Below are positions 35,322-44,017 of a stretch of 64,000 bases of DNA, piece after piece. The translations under genes were made by a program, and so were the position numbers. Each line of letters begins with the position of its first letter. The stretch's first letter is position 1. Below the pieces are notes generated by a model, which saw only the letters and a program-made list of their open reading frames with translations, was not told where the DNA came from and searched no databases. The stretch covers positions 76,329 to 140,328 of the forward strand of contig NZ_LT828545.1 of assembly GCF_900170035.1 (NCBI RefSeq). The letters are read 5' to 3'. The stretch is from Desulfamplus magnetovallimortis (GTDB taxonomy: Bacteria > Desulfobacterota > Desulfobacteria > Desulfobacterales > Desulfobacteraceae).

Positions 35322-35503
35322 AATGTTTCTCCTAAAATCAGTTAATCTGGAAGAGCCAGGTTCTTTGCTCTTGTGTTTTTTTGAAATAACTAATGATGTG
35401 CCAAAAAATAGAATTTCATACTATATGGGGATGCTTTACCTGTCAATACAAAATAGATGTTCCTGAAGGCTGTTTTATCAATGTAGATTGTTTAAGTGAA
35501 CTG

Positions 35504-35878
35504 TTAAAGCTCAGCTTTGAATTCAATTTTTCCTTCACCAAATGCAGGTTCAATTATTCTATGAACCCCGTGACCTGGATTTGATTCTTTAAAAACATGT
35601 ATTAACTGATATTTCGATAAAATTTTAAGATCATTATTTAAACTCACTGGGCTTCTTTGCATATCTGATGCTAATTCAGAAAAAAAGACTTTTCTTTTTG
35701 ATCTTAAGTATTGAACTATTTTTACTCTTTCAGGCTTCAATATCGCCATCAATTCCGCCGGTTCAACCCAGATAATATTTTTTTTTGTGACTTTTTTACC
35801 TTGATCTATTTCTTTTGCTGTCTCTTTGGCAGAAGAAAAGAAATCAGATATTGAGCCAGCTTTGAATTCAATACTCAT
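35504..35878 (-). CDS. TumA-like winged-helix antitoxin
   Basis: 124 residues. A winged-helix domain of the ArsR type is visible from about residue 45: ILKPERVKIVQYLRSKRKVFFSELASDMQRSPVSLNNDLKILSKYQLI. The gene overlaps the upstream TumE-like gene by four bases (ATGA). In this pair the HTH protein neutralises the toxin and represses the operon. Assignment rests on the partner. Confidence 0.75.
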   Translation of the reverse strand: MSIEFKAGSISDFFSSAKETAKEIDQGKKVTKKNIIWVEPAELMAILKPERVKIVQYLRSKRKVFFSELASDMQRSPVSLNNDLKILSKYQLIHVFKESNPGHGVHRIIEPAFGEGKIEFKAEL

Positions 35879-36189
35879 TTTATAAACTCCTTGATTTCCT
35901 TTTCAAAACGTTCAAGCAGATTTTCATAGCACACAAAATCATACACTTCAGATATTTCACCAAAATAGTGCCTGTGATGAAAGCTATGGGTATTGTCGTA
36001 TCCAATGACTCGACCATTGTCACCAGAGAAAATTTGATGGTTAATATATGCCATACTGTATTTTACAATTTCACTGTTTTCATTTTCCCATGCTTCAATT
36101 TTAATAAGTCCGCCACCTCTTTTGGGCTTTACAGGGAATTGTTCTGAAACAACTTTTTTGAATTTGACTCTTGCTCTTTTGTCATTCAT
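35875..36189 (-). CDS. TumE-like toxin (DUF6516)
   Basis: 104 residues. The DUF6516/TumE signature is clear in KYSMAYINHQIFSGDNGRVIGYDNTHSFHHRHYFGEI; the histidine-rich segment probably forms the active site. The family is described as the toxin half of TumE-TumA modules. The gene comes first and shares four bases with the antitoxin. An inverted repeat lies just upstream. Confidence 0.75.
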   Translation of the reverse strand: MNDKRARVKFKKVVSEQFPVKPKRGGGLIKIEAWENENSEIVKYSMAYINHQIFSGDNGRVIGYDNTHSFHHRHYFGEISEVYDFVCYENLLERFEKEIKEFIK

Positions 36190-36200
36190 GCAGAAATAAT

Positions 36201-36230
36201 ATCAGATTAATAATATATTGTAAATCTGAT
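36201..36230 (-). promoter_or_regulatory. Operator-like inverted repeat upstream of tumE
   Basis: ATCAGATT at 36201-36208 is the exact mirror of AATCTGAT at 36223-36230, with an AT-rich 14-base centre that includes TATTAT on the minus strand, a possible -10 box. The site starts 12 bases before the tumE ATG and is well placed for autorepression. Confidence 0.5.
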
Positions 36231-36240
36231 TGGTAAAGTA

Positions 36241-36414
36241 CTCAAAGCCGACACCTATGATCTTTTGAGCCTTGTCAACATTGTCTGAATCAGGATGTCC
36301 AAGATTAACAAGATAAGGCAGGATTATTTATCCTGAGCATCCTTTTCATCCTGGTTATCCTGATTCAGACAAATTCAATAACTGCTCAAAAAGCAATAAG
36401 ATGTCGATTTTGAG
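36241..36414. repeat. Family A element with 7-bp direct repeats
   Basis: 174 bp, CTCAAAGCCGACACC to GTCGATTTTGAG, flanked by exact TAAAGTA on both sides (36234-36240 and 36415-36421). This is the best-preserved target duplication in the window. Confidence 0.85.
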
Positions 36415-36452
36415 TAAAGTATAATAAGTTTGAAAAATGAGCTGTTTTTTTG

Positions 36453-36586
36453 GGCATCCTTCATTTGCCGGTTTACCCTTTTCCAATGGCAAAATAACCC
36501 AACGGTAGAGACGCAATGTATTGCGTCTCTACTCCAGACAAGAAGAGAAGAAGTGTAAAGTACTTTAATCTGATATGAAGGATGCC
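36453..36586. repeat. Family B repeat containing a GTAGAGAC palindrome
   Basis: Outer ends GGCATCCTTCATTTGCC and ATATGAAGGATGCC. The palindrome GTAGAGACGCAAT / ATTGCGTCTCTAC lies at 36505-36532. The copy is nearly the same as the one split at 61600-61907, so it shows the uninterrupted state of that site. Confidence 0.8.
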
Positions 36587-36681
36587 AATAAAAGGCTGAT
36601 ATGTATAGCTGTGATGTAACCGCTTATCAAACTCACTGTCATGCAGGAGTTGATTTGCATATCAGGAGCAAAAGCAGGTTT

Positions 36682-38190
36682 TTAGCTCTCTGTTTTCTGT
36701 TTGAGGGGAAGCTTTATTGAAAACATGGCACCTCCGTTTTCAAGGTTTTCAACAGAAATCTTACCGTTGTGGCTTTCCACTATTCCATATGCCATACTGA
36801 GTCCAAGCCCTGTGCCTTTGCCCTCTTCTTTGGTTGTAAAAAAAGGCTCAAAAATATTTCCAATAATGGGTTCAGGGATACCAGGGCCTGTGTCAGAGAT
36901 TGTAATCAGAGCCATTTTATTATCCTGGTCAGGAGATGTTCGTAGTCTGAGTGTTCCTGCACCTTCCATGGCATCTGCCGCGTTAAGGATTATATTCATG
37001 AAGACATGATTGAGCTGCTGCACATCTGCCGGAATCTCAGGAAGGGATGTATCATACTCCTCTATAATTTTAATATTTTGAAAAATCGCCTGATTTTTAA
37101 GCAAAAACAGTGTTCTGCCAATTATTTTATTGATGTTCTGAAGTCGCACTTCGCGTTTTGTCTGGCGAGCAAACTCCAGAAGCTCTTTTACAATGGAGCT
37201 GCACCTTTCTGCATCTCTTTGAATTCTTAAAAGATCGCTTTTTACATCTTCGTTGACATCATGCTCTTCAAGTATAAGTTGTGTAAAAAGGGTAATGCCG
37301 CCTAATGGGTTGTTGAGCTGATGTGCAACCCCTGCGGCAAGCTTGCCAAGTGATGACATCTTTTCTGCCTGAAGAAGCTGGATCTGCATCTTTTCAAGCT
37401 CAGCTTCAAGTCGTTTTGCCTCTGTAAGGTCATGGAAAAAACCTATGCTTGCCACCTCTTTGCCATTCTCATATACAATGGATGCATTAAGGCTTATAGG
37501 TGTTGTGGAGCCGTCTTTTCTTATGGCCACCTGCTTGTGTGCCTTTACTACGCCCTTGCCGCCATATTCATTACTTCTCATCTTCTGCATGATTTTGTGG
37601 GCATCGCCAGGTGGATATAGATTTCTGATGTTGAGGTTTTCTATGGCATCCTGTTTTGAGTAACCTGATATTTTTGTGGCAGCTTTGTTGAAAATAATAA
37701 TTTTGCCAGTCATGTCAGCGGCAATTACTCCGTCAGCAGCACTGTGTATGAGATTGCGGAGAAATGCATTGGATGTCGCCCTTTTTTCGTCATAGCGGAA
37801 AAGGGATGGCAGGTCAAAGTCAAGAACAACAATGGCATCCTCGTCCATGGTACTGTCAGTTGTCGGCATTGGGTAGGCATAAAGACATGAGGACTTTTCG
37901 CTGTTTTCCTCATCCTCTTCATCCTGTTCAATGAGTATCTGCTTAAGTGATGGCCTGCCAGTTTTTTTAACCTCTGTTGCAGGGCAGTTGATACAGGGAA
38001 TTTCAAGGTTGAACAGGGCTTTATGGCATATCTCTCCTTCACTGCTGTTTCTGTTTAAAAAATAGCTTTTGTTGGGGTTGCAGTTGGATGCAAGTATTCT
38101 GTAATCCGGAGAAATGACAACGATCTGCCGCTTGATGGTTTCAATTGCTTTTAAAAGATAGTGATTCTCGACATCATTTCCGTAGATCAT
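36682..38190 (-). CDS. PAS-containing sensor histidine kinase
   Basis: 502 residues without membrane helices. The N-terminal PAS-like sensor (residues 1-130) has a cysteine pair in CHKALFNLEIPCINCP, suggesting redox or metal sensing. A second PAS (about 145-260) is followed by a HisKA box VAHQLNNPLGGITLF (His near 296) and an HATPase domain with NIILNAADAMEG, DTGPGIP and GTGLGLSMAYGIVESH. It may drive the CheY-like receiver encoded nearby. It stands directly upstream, in opposite direction, of the metV-metF cluster 2 region. Confidence 0.9.
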   Translation of the reverse strand: MIYGNDVENHYLLKAIETIKRQIVVISPDYRILASNCNPNKSYFLNRNSSEGEICHKALFNLEIPCINCPATEVKKTGRPSLKQILIEQDEEDEENSEKSSCLYAYPMPTTDSTMDEDAIVVLDFDLPSLFRYDEKRATSNAFLRNLIHSAADGVIAADMTGKIIIFNKAATKISGYSKQDAIENLNIRNLYPPGDAHKIMQKMRSNEYGGKGVVKAHKQVAIRKDGSTTPISLNASIVYENGKEVASIGFFHDLTEAKRLEAELEKMQIQLLQAEKMSSLGKLAAGVAHQLNNPLGGITLFTQLILEEHDVNEDVKSDLLRIQRDAERCSSIVKELLEFARQTKREVRLQNINKIIGRTLFLLKNQAIFQNIKIIEEYDTSLPEIPADVQQLNHVFMNIILNAADAMEGAGTLRLRTSPDQDNKMALITISDTGPGIPEPIIGNIFEPFFTTKEEGKGTGLGLSMAYGIVESHNGKISVENLENGGAMFSIKLPLKQKTES

Positions 38191-38220
38191 GTGCTTCTCC
38201 TTTTGGATCTGGCTTTTTCA

Positions 38221-38340
38221 GGTTCGCTTCGGTATAAAACAGGTTCGGTTTGGTATAAAACAGGTTCGGTTTGGTATAAAACAGGTTCGGTTTGGTATAA
38301 AATAGTTTCGGTTTGGTATAAAATTAGGTTCGGTTTGGTA
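38221..38340. repeat. Tandem repeat, about 21-bp period
   Basis: About six copies of a unit like GGTTCGGTTTGGTATAAAACA in head-to-tail order, becoming less regular at the right end, then joining a family A element. It lies just upstream of the PAS kinase start. It is non-coding. Confidence 0.85.
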
Positions 38341-38514
38341 CTCAAAATCGGGATCTTATAGCATTTCTATCAGTTGTTGCATTTGTCTGAATCAGGATAG
38401 CCAGGATGAAAATGATGTTCAGGATAAATAATCCTGCCTTATCCTGTTAATCCTGGGTATCTTGATTCAGACACTATTGACAAGGTTCAAAAGATCATAG
38501 GTGTCGTTTTTGAG
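38341..38514. repeat. Family A element next to the tandem repeat
   Basis: Ends CTCAAAATCGGG and TGTCGTTTTTGAG; TTGGTA occurs directly outside both ends (38335-38340 and 38515-38520). The left flank is itself the last unit of the 21-bp tandem repeat. Confidence 0.8.
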
Positions 38515-39038
38515 TTGGTATATAATAATGATGCTCTGTCCGCTGGTAAGACAGAGCGAGTTGTTTCGCAGGAGATGGCCGCTAACTAATTGTTATTTTG
38601 AGTGATTGTTCAGGAACGATGTTATGTAATGACCACAATGTAAAGTATCTATAGGGTATCTTTTCGGGTGTGTCAAGCAACTCTTGAATGAGTTATAAAA
38701 AACTATGGTCTATTCATTTGCTAAAAGGGTTTTTTTTCATGATATATCAATATACTTGACATTTGCTCGTTAATCTGGAAATGTGGCATATTTTGTTAGT
38801 ATCATGGAAAATGAGATCAATTTGTTTGAAATTGGCTGTTTTTTTGATAAAGAATTTCATCCTTAATGAGTGATGATCAGAAGTTAAGAAATTATGATCA
38901 AGGGTTGAAAAGTAAATGATAATGAGTTTGCAGATCATTTAATGATTTTCAAATTATTAATTTCCAGATCATTTATTAATTTCAGATTACTGTTCATAGG
39001 GGATGAAATGATATTTTTTCTGTATAGCAGGAGGAATC
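38515..39038. other. AT-rich leader upstream of the second metV cluster
   Basis: About 520 bases without a supported gene. It contains several ATCATTTA/TAAATGAT-like inverted segments near 38915-38975 and a TTGACA near 38756. A promoter for metV2 must lie here but cannot be fixed by eye. AGGAGG stands directly before the metV2 start. Confidence 0.4.
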
Positions 39039-39710
39039 ATGATTGTTGCGGAGAGAAAGCCCTTTGATGAGATCAGGAGCATGGTGGCAGGATACAAAAA
39101 AGTTCTGACCGTTGGGTGTGGAACATGTGTTGCCGTCTGCCTGGCCGGAGGGTCAAAAGAGGTTGAAACATTGAATGCAGAGTTGAATCTGGCATTTAAG
39201 AAAGACGGGATTGAATTTGGAGCAGAAACCCTGGAACGTCAATGTGACATGGAGTTTCTGGCTGAACTGGATACAAGGGTGGATGAGTATGATGCTCTTC
39301 TGTCCATGGCATGTGGTGCCGGAATTCAGTTTCTTGCGGAGCGTTTCTCCCATAAACCTGTATTGCCTGCGGTAAATACATCCTTTATAGGAGTCAACTT
39401 AGATGTTGGATGGTATGAGGAAAAATGCAGGGCATGTGGCCAATGTGTTCTTGGAATGACAGGTGGAGTCTGCCCTGTTACCATGTGCGCCAAGAGCCTT
39501 TTTAACGGCCCATGTGGCGGAACCAACAAGACCAGTTGTGAAATTCATACCGATCAGCCATGTGCATGGTTTAAAATTTATGAAAGACTTGCTGCCCAGG
39601 GTCGCCTTGATCAAATAATTGAAATCTCACCTGCCAATGACTGGAGTAATCAAAAACCCAGAACGCTGATTCAGCCAGGGTATGAAGAACGCGTCAAGGC
39701 TATGAGATAA
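39039..39710 (+). CDS. metV: MetV paralogue 2
   Basis: 223 residues, collinear with the copy at 6885: GCGTCVAVCLAGG near 27-39, ERQCDMEF, SMACGAGIQF, then CRACGQCVLGMTGGVCP and FNGPCGGTNKTSCE. The same cysteine ligands are kept. AGGAGG precedes the ATG. metF2 follows after 57 bases with its own ribosome site, not an overlapping start as in cluster 1. Confidence 0.9.
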   Translation: MIVAERKPFDEIRSMVAGYKKVLTVGCGTCVAVCLAGGSKEVETLNAELNLAFKKDGIEFGAETLERQCDMEFLAELDTRVDEYDALLSMACGAGIQFLAERFSHKPVLPAVNTSFIGVNLDVGWYEEKCRACGQCVLGMTGGVCPVTMCAKSLFNGPCGGTNKTSCEIHTDQPCAWFKIYERLAAQGRLDQIIEISPANDWSNQKPRTLIQPGYEERVKAMR

Positions 39711-39767
39711 TGAGTAACAGTTGATGAGCGGTATTTATTTTGACAGAGATTTTAGGAGAGATCAGTT

Positions 39768-40691
39768 ATGAAATCAGGAAGCAGACTTGAACGTGTACTC
39801 AAGGCCGGACACTTTGCCTTTACAGGAGAAGTCGGCCCCCCGAGAGGAGCAAATGTTGAGCATCTTCGGGAAAAAATTTCTCATCTTAAAGGCATGGTTG
39901 ATATGGCAAATATCACCGACAACCAGACAGCCATGGTCAGAATGTCAAGCTGGGCTGCATCGTTGATCTGCCTGCAGGAAGGTCTTGAGCCAAATTACCA
40001 GATGGTGTGCAGGGATAGAAACCGCCTTGCCATGCAGGCTGATATTTTAGGGGCATATACACACGGAATCCGTAATATGCTCTGTCTTTCAGGAGATCAT
40101 CAGATGTTTGGTGATCATCCACAGTCAAAGGGTGTATTTGATCTTGACTCCATGCAGCTTATAATGATGGTTAAAAAGATGCGTGATGAGGGAAAATTTC
40201 TTGGTGGTGCAGATATTGATGTAAAGCCCGAGCTGTTCATCGGGGCTGCTGCAAACCCATTTGCAGAGCCATTTGAATGGCGTGTTCACCGTCTTGCCAA
40301 GAAAGTTGCAGCAGGAGCTGATTTTGTTCAGACCCAGTGCATCTACAACATGCCCAAAATGAGAGAGTGGGTTCGCCAGGCAAATGAAATGGGACTTACC
40401 GAAAAGGTCTATATTCTTGCAGGTGTTACTCCCATGAAGAGCATAGGTATGGCAAAGTACATGCAGAATAAGGTTCCCGGAATGGACGTACCTGATGATA
40501 TTATCAAGCGCCTTCAGGGTGTGGATAAAAAGAAGGTTGCTGACGAAGGCATCAAGATAGCCTGTGAACAGATTGAAGAGTTCAAGGAGATGAAAGGTGT
40601 CGCAGGTGTGCATCTGATGGCCATTGAGTGGGAGCACAAGGTACCTGAAATTGCAGAGAGAGCAAAGGTGCTGCCCAGACCGGAAGTTTAG
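39768..40691 (+). CDS. metF: Methylenetetrahydrofolate reductase MetF (paralogue 3)
   Basis: 307 residues, closely similar along its length to the 7550 copy: [66 protein letters not shown] and GVTPMKSIGMAKYMQN. It is expected to carry the same reaction with MetV2 as electron entry. The presence of two complete metVF sets with different HdrA partners suggests each is tied to a different electron donor or growth mode. Confidence 0.92.
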   Translation: MKSGSRLERVLKAGHFAFTGEVGPPRGANVEHLREKISHLKGMVDMANITDNQTAMVRMSSWAASLICLQEGLEPNYQMVCRDRNRLAMQADILGAYTHGIRNMLCLSGDHQMFGDHPQSKGVFDLDSMQLIMMVKKMRDEGKFLGGADIDVKPELFIGAAANPFAEPFEWRVHRLAKKVAAGADFVQTQCIYNMPKMREWVRQANEMGLTEKVYILAGVTPMKSIGMAKYMQNKVPGMDVPDDIIKRLQGVDKKKVADEGIKIACEQIEEFKEMKGVAGVHLMAIEWEHKVPEIAERAKVLPRPEV

Positions 40692-40738
40692 TCGGATGAG
40701 AATCTACAACTCTTGAGATATATAAGGAGTTTTTGACA

Positions 40739-41899
40739 TTGAATAGTAAAACCCCAAAAGTGATGGTGGTGGGAGGTGGTATTGCCGGTCTCACCGCTGC
40801 CTGGGAGCTTTCACGGCAGAATATACCGGTGGAGCTGGTGGAGAAGAGCTGTTTTCTTGGCGGTCACAGCATTGGCTTTACCTGCAAGGCAACAGACTCA
40901 TGCCGACAGTGTGGTGCATGCAGTGTTGAGGAGATGCTTAAAAATGTAGTTGAAGAGCCTCTTATAAATGTTCATCTGAGAACAGAAATCACTTCCTTAG
41001 AAAAGGGTGAAGGCTTTAAAGCAACTCTTGTAAAAAGTGATATAGGGCTTGAAGCAGGGCAGGTGGTCAGAGGTTTTTCACAATATAATAAGCCTCTCTA
41101 TGTTGTTGCAGGAGACGCTGCGCAACTGCCTCCGGAAACCGAAGTTGCTGAAACAGGTAATCTTGACAGCCTTGGTACAGAAGGCGATATTGCTGTTGAT
41201 GCAGTTATTGTTGCCACAGGATATACCCCGTTTGATCCCAATCTTAAATCGACATATGGATATGGCAAATGGCCGAATCTTATCACCGGTCTTGATCTTG
41301 AAAATATCATCAGGGACAGAGGTGCTCTTTTAAGGCCGTCTGACGGTTCTAAACCTTCAAAAGTTGCCTTTATTCAGTGTGTGGGTTCAAGGGATGAACG
41401 TCTTGGCAACCTCTGGTGCTCAGAGGTCTGCTGTCCCTATGCCATGCGAATGGCCGGAACCATTAAACATGATAACCCTGATGCTGATATTTCAATGTTC
41501 TACATTGATATCCAGAATACCGGAAAGGAGTTTCCTGTATTTTACGAGAAGATCAAAGAAGATATTCGGTTTGTCAGAACTATCCCCGTTGATATCTATC
41601 CCCTTGAAAATGATCGTCTTGAGCTTCGGCACATGGTTGAAGATGAGGGCAAACCTTCATCAGAAGAGTATGATCTTGTTGTCCTTTCAGTGGGAATTAT
41701 GCCTGGAAAAGATACCACAGCCATTTCCGGAATAACAGGTATCCCCGTGAACAACGATGGCTTTCTGGACTCCCCGGCTTCTGATTCCGGCTGTTTTGTA
41801 GCAGGAACAGCAGGTGGCCCTGCAAGTATTGCCGCCACAATGGCTGATGCCGGAAAAACTGCCTTTGAGGCCATGAAGTATCTGGGGGTGATGAAATGA
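40739..41899 (+). CDS. Small HdrA-like/QmoA-like FAD protein
   Basis: About 386 residues. The FAD site VVGGGIAGLTAAWELSRQNIPVELVEK opens the protein; the position of the HdrA Cys/Sec motif holds FTCKATDSCRQCGACSVEEML instead. Later HdrA features include VIVATGYTPFDP, IQCVGSRDERLGNLWCSEVCCPYA and CFVAGTAGGPASIAATMADAG. No ferredoxin domain. I prefer the TTG at 40739, nine bases after AAGGAG; the TTG at 40733 is too close. The stop overlaps the next gene by four bases, so the two probably form one complex resembling QmoAB. Confidence 0.85.
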   Translation: MNSKTPKVMVVGGGIAGLTAAWELSRQNIPVELVEKSCFLGGHSIGFTCKATDSCRQCGACSVEEMLKNVVEEPLINVHLRTEITSLEKGEGFKATLVKSDIGLEAGQVVRGFSQYNKPLYVVAGDAAQLPPETEVAETGNLDSLGTEGDIAVDAVIVATGYTPFDPNLKSTYGYGKWPNLITGLDLENIIRDRGALLRPSDGSKPSKVAFIQCVGSRDERLGNLWCSEVCCPYAMRMAGTIKHDNPDADISMFYIDIQNTGKEFPVFYEKIKEDIRFVRTIPVDIYPLENDRLELRHMVEDEGKPSSEEYDLVVLSVGIMPGKDTTAISGITGIPVNNDGFLDSPASDSGCFVAGTAGGPASIAATMADAGKTAFEAMKYLGVMK

Positions 41900-43488
41900 T
41901 GACGGATAAAAGCAATATGGTGGATATTACACTCAACAAGGATGTGCTGGTGGTTGGTGCCGGCAGTGTTGGACTGGAAACTGCATCAAAGATTGCCTCC
42001 CAGGGTTACAAGGTCTCTGTGATTGGCCAGAAAACAGCATGTGCACGCCAGTCAGGCTGTACCGATGAGATGCTCAACTCCGGAACCGTCAACATCATGC
42101 AGGATGTTGTACTGGAGGATGTGGCAGGTGTTACAGGCGATTTCAGGGTAACCCTTGCCAAGGGCGAAGAGAAGATGAAAGCTGTGTTTGGTGCTGTGGT
42201 TGTAGCTCCAAATTACTCATATGCCTCTTTAAATGGCGCATATGGTCTTGCCTTGTCTGACAGGGTTATGAGTCAGAGTCAGTTTGAAGCCTTTATGGAC
42301 AGTGATGGGCTGAAAAAGGTTGCTGCTGATTCAGGAAGTGATGCGGATGATGTTGAAAATGTTATTGTTGCCTTTTTGACAGGATTTGGTCAGGAAGGAG
42401 ATCCCGTATCAACAGGCAGAGCACTTAAAAGCGCACTTGCGGTTCAGAAGACAAGCGGATGTAAAGCCTATATTTATACCGGCAATATAAAGGTTGGTGC
42501 AAAGGGTCTTGAGCGCATTTTTACTGAAGGCAGACATGCTGGAGTTGTATGCTTCAAACCTTCCGTGATGCCGGAAATAGAGCAGAACAGTGATTCAGTA
42601 AAGATTTCTATCACAGATCCTGTAGTGAGAAGCACTATTGAACTGGAACCAGATTATGTTGTAGTGGAAGAGGCCCTTGTTGTTGGGCAGGATAATCTTG
42701 ATACTGCAACGCTGCTCAGAATCGACACTGATCTTGACGGTCTTCTGCCCAGCAACAATGTTCACAGGTTTCCTGTGCGCTCCAATCGTGACGGTATTTT
42801 TGTTGCATCCAATTCAGTGGATGCTGCTAATGTGGCGTTAAGAATCGCAGAGCTCATAGGCGATGGTATAAAAAATGTTTCTGCTGATCAGGCAAAGGTG
42901 GATGAAGAGCGCTGTGTAATTTGTCTTACCTGCTATCGCTCATGCCCGCATGGAGCAATTTTCTGGGAAAACGGCGCTGCTGCAATATCTCCTGCTGCAT
43001 GTCAGGGTTGCGGTATATGTGCAAGTGAGTGTCCAATGGATGCCATTCAGCTTGGTGATTTCACGGATGAATCTTTGAGAAAAAGTGTCAAAGATGCTGT
43101 GGTTTCTGTGGAAGGCTCACCTTCAATTGTGGCTTTCTGCTGCAAAAATTCAGCACTTGAAGCAGGTGAAGCTGCCGCACGCTTTGGTCATAATATGCCG
43201 GCAGGCTTCAAAATGGTCAAGGTTCCATGTGCCGGAAAGGTTGATGTTGAGTTCATCATGAAGGCATTTGTGGAGGGAGCCGATGGTGTAATGGTGGCTG
43301 CGTGTCATGAAGGTAACTGCAAGGCTGAACGCGGTAACACCTATGCAAAATGGCGTGTGAACGAGATTCAAAAACGCCTTGAAAATATGGGGCTTGGCAA
43401 GGATTGCCTCTGTTTTACAACAATTGCATCCAATATGGCAGGCGAATTTGCGGCCAAGGTTAATGCATTTGCTGATAAACTTGCATAA
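41896..43488 (+). CDS. QmoB-like protein: HdrA/FAD, two 4Fe-4S motifs and MvhD domain
   Basis: 530 residues. An N-terminal Rossmann FAD region (LVVGAGSVGLETASKIASQG) resembles half of HdrA; two 4Fe-4S motifs lie near residues 336-380 (CVICLTCYRSCPHG, CQGCGICASECPMD); the last 130 residues are an MvhD domain (VPCAGKVDVEFIMKAFVEGADG, ACHEGNCKAERGN). At the place of the MvhD Cys/Sec motif it has FCCKNSALEAGE, so it lacks the third ligand seen in the Sec protein at 6400. The organisation resembles QmoB. It starts within the stop of the preceding gene. Confidence 0.85.
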   Translation: MMTDKSNMVDITLNKDVLVVGAGSVGLETASKIASQGYKVSVIGQKTACARQSGCTDEMLNSGTVNIMQDVVLEDVAGVTGDFRVTLAKGEEKMKAVFGAVVVAPNYSYASLNGAYGLALSDRVMSQSQFEAFMDSDGLKKVAADSGSDADDVENVIVAFLTGFGQEGDPVSTGRALKSALAVQKTSGCKAYIYTGNIKVGAKGLERIFTEGRHAGVVCFKPSVMPEIEQNSDSVKISITDPVVRSTIELEPDYVVVEEALVVGQDNLDTATLLRIDTDLDGLLPSNNVHRFPVRSNRDGIFVASNSVDAANVALRIAELIGDGIKNVSADQAKVDEERCVICLTCYRSCPHGAIFWENGAAAISPAACQGCGICASECPMDAIQLGDFTDESLRKSVKDAVVSVEGSPSIVAFCCKNSALEAGEAAARFGHNMPAGFKMVKVPCAGKVDVEFIMKAFVEGADGVMVAACHEGNCKAERGNTYAKWRVNEIQKRLENMGLGKDCLCFTTIASNMAGEFAAKVNAFADKLA

Positions 43489-43590
43489 TAGTTAAAAAAG
43501 AAAATTCAGGGCTTTACGCTTTTTCATTACAACCATGTTGTTTTTTTGGAGGTGCTTTACTCCATAGAAAAGTGTAAAGTCCTTTTTTAT

Positions 43591-43675
43591 ATAACAACCA
43601 TGGCAAACCCATCTTGCCACAACGAAGCATGAAAGCCCTGAAAAAAACCTTGAAATACGGGGACTTTCTTATAAA
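43591..43675. repeat. Repeat family C, copy 2
   Basis: From ATAACAACCATGGC to GGGGACTTTCTTATAAA; nearly identical to 12861-12944 over its whole length, 30 kb away, which implies recent spread. Confidence 0.75.
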
Positions 43676-43716
43676 AAGCCTCCCATAATCAATTTAATTA
43701 TCTGGAATACTAAATA

Positions 43717-43936
43717 CTCAAAATCGACATCTTATTGCTTTTTCAGAAGTTATTGCAGTTGTCTGAACCAGGATAACCAGGATAACCAGGATGCTCAGGA
43801 TAACCAGAATGCTCAGGATAGATAATCCTGACTTATCTTGGTCAATCTTGGGAATCCTGATTCAGACAGTGTTGACAAGGCTTACAAGATCATAGGTGTT
43901 GACAAGGCTTACAAGATTATAGGTGTGGACTTTGAG
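43717..43936. repeat. Family A element with internal duplications
   Basis: Longer than other copies (220 bp) because short blocks are doubled: CCAGGATAACCAGGATGCTCAGGATAACCAGAATG on one side (shown here as separate repeats of GGATAACCAG) and GTTGACAAGGCTTACAAGAT twice near the right end. Ends CTCAAAATCGACATC and GGACTTTGAG. Confidence 0.7.
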
Positions 43937-44017
43937 TATATAATGCTGCTTTATCCTGTGAATAATGGACATCCTGACTCAGACAATTCTTACCATATCC
44001 ATCCAAAGGAAAAATAG

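Noticed and set aside
38161-38361. 66-codon frame with repeated YKTGSVW units
   Set aside because: It is the 21-bp non-coding tandem repeat read in one frame.
38740-38990. Sigma-54 type promoter near a TGGCAT upstream of metV2
   Set aside because: The spacing to a matching -12 element does not fit.
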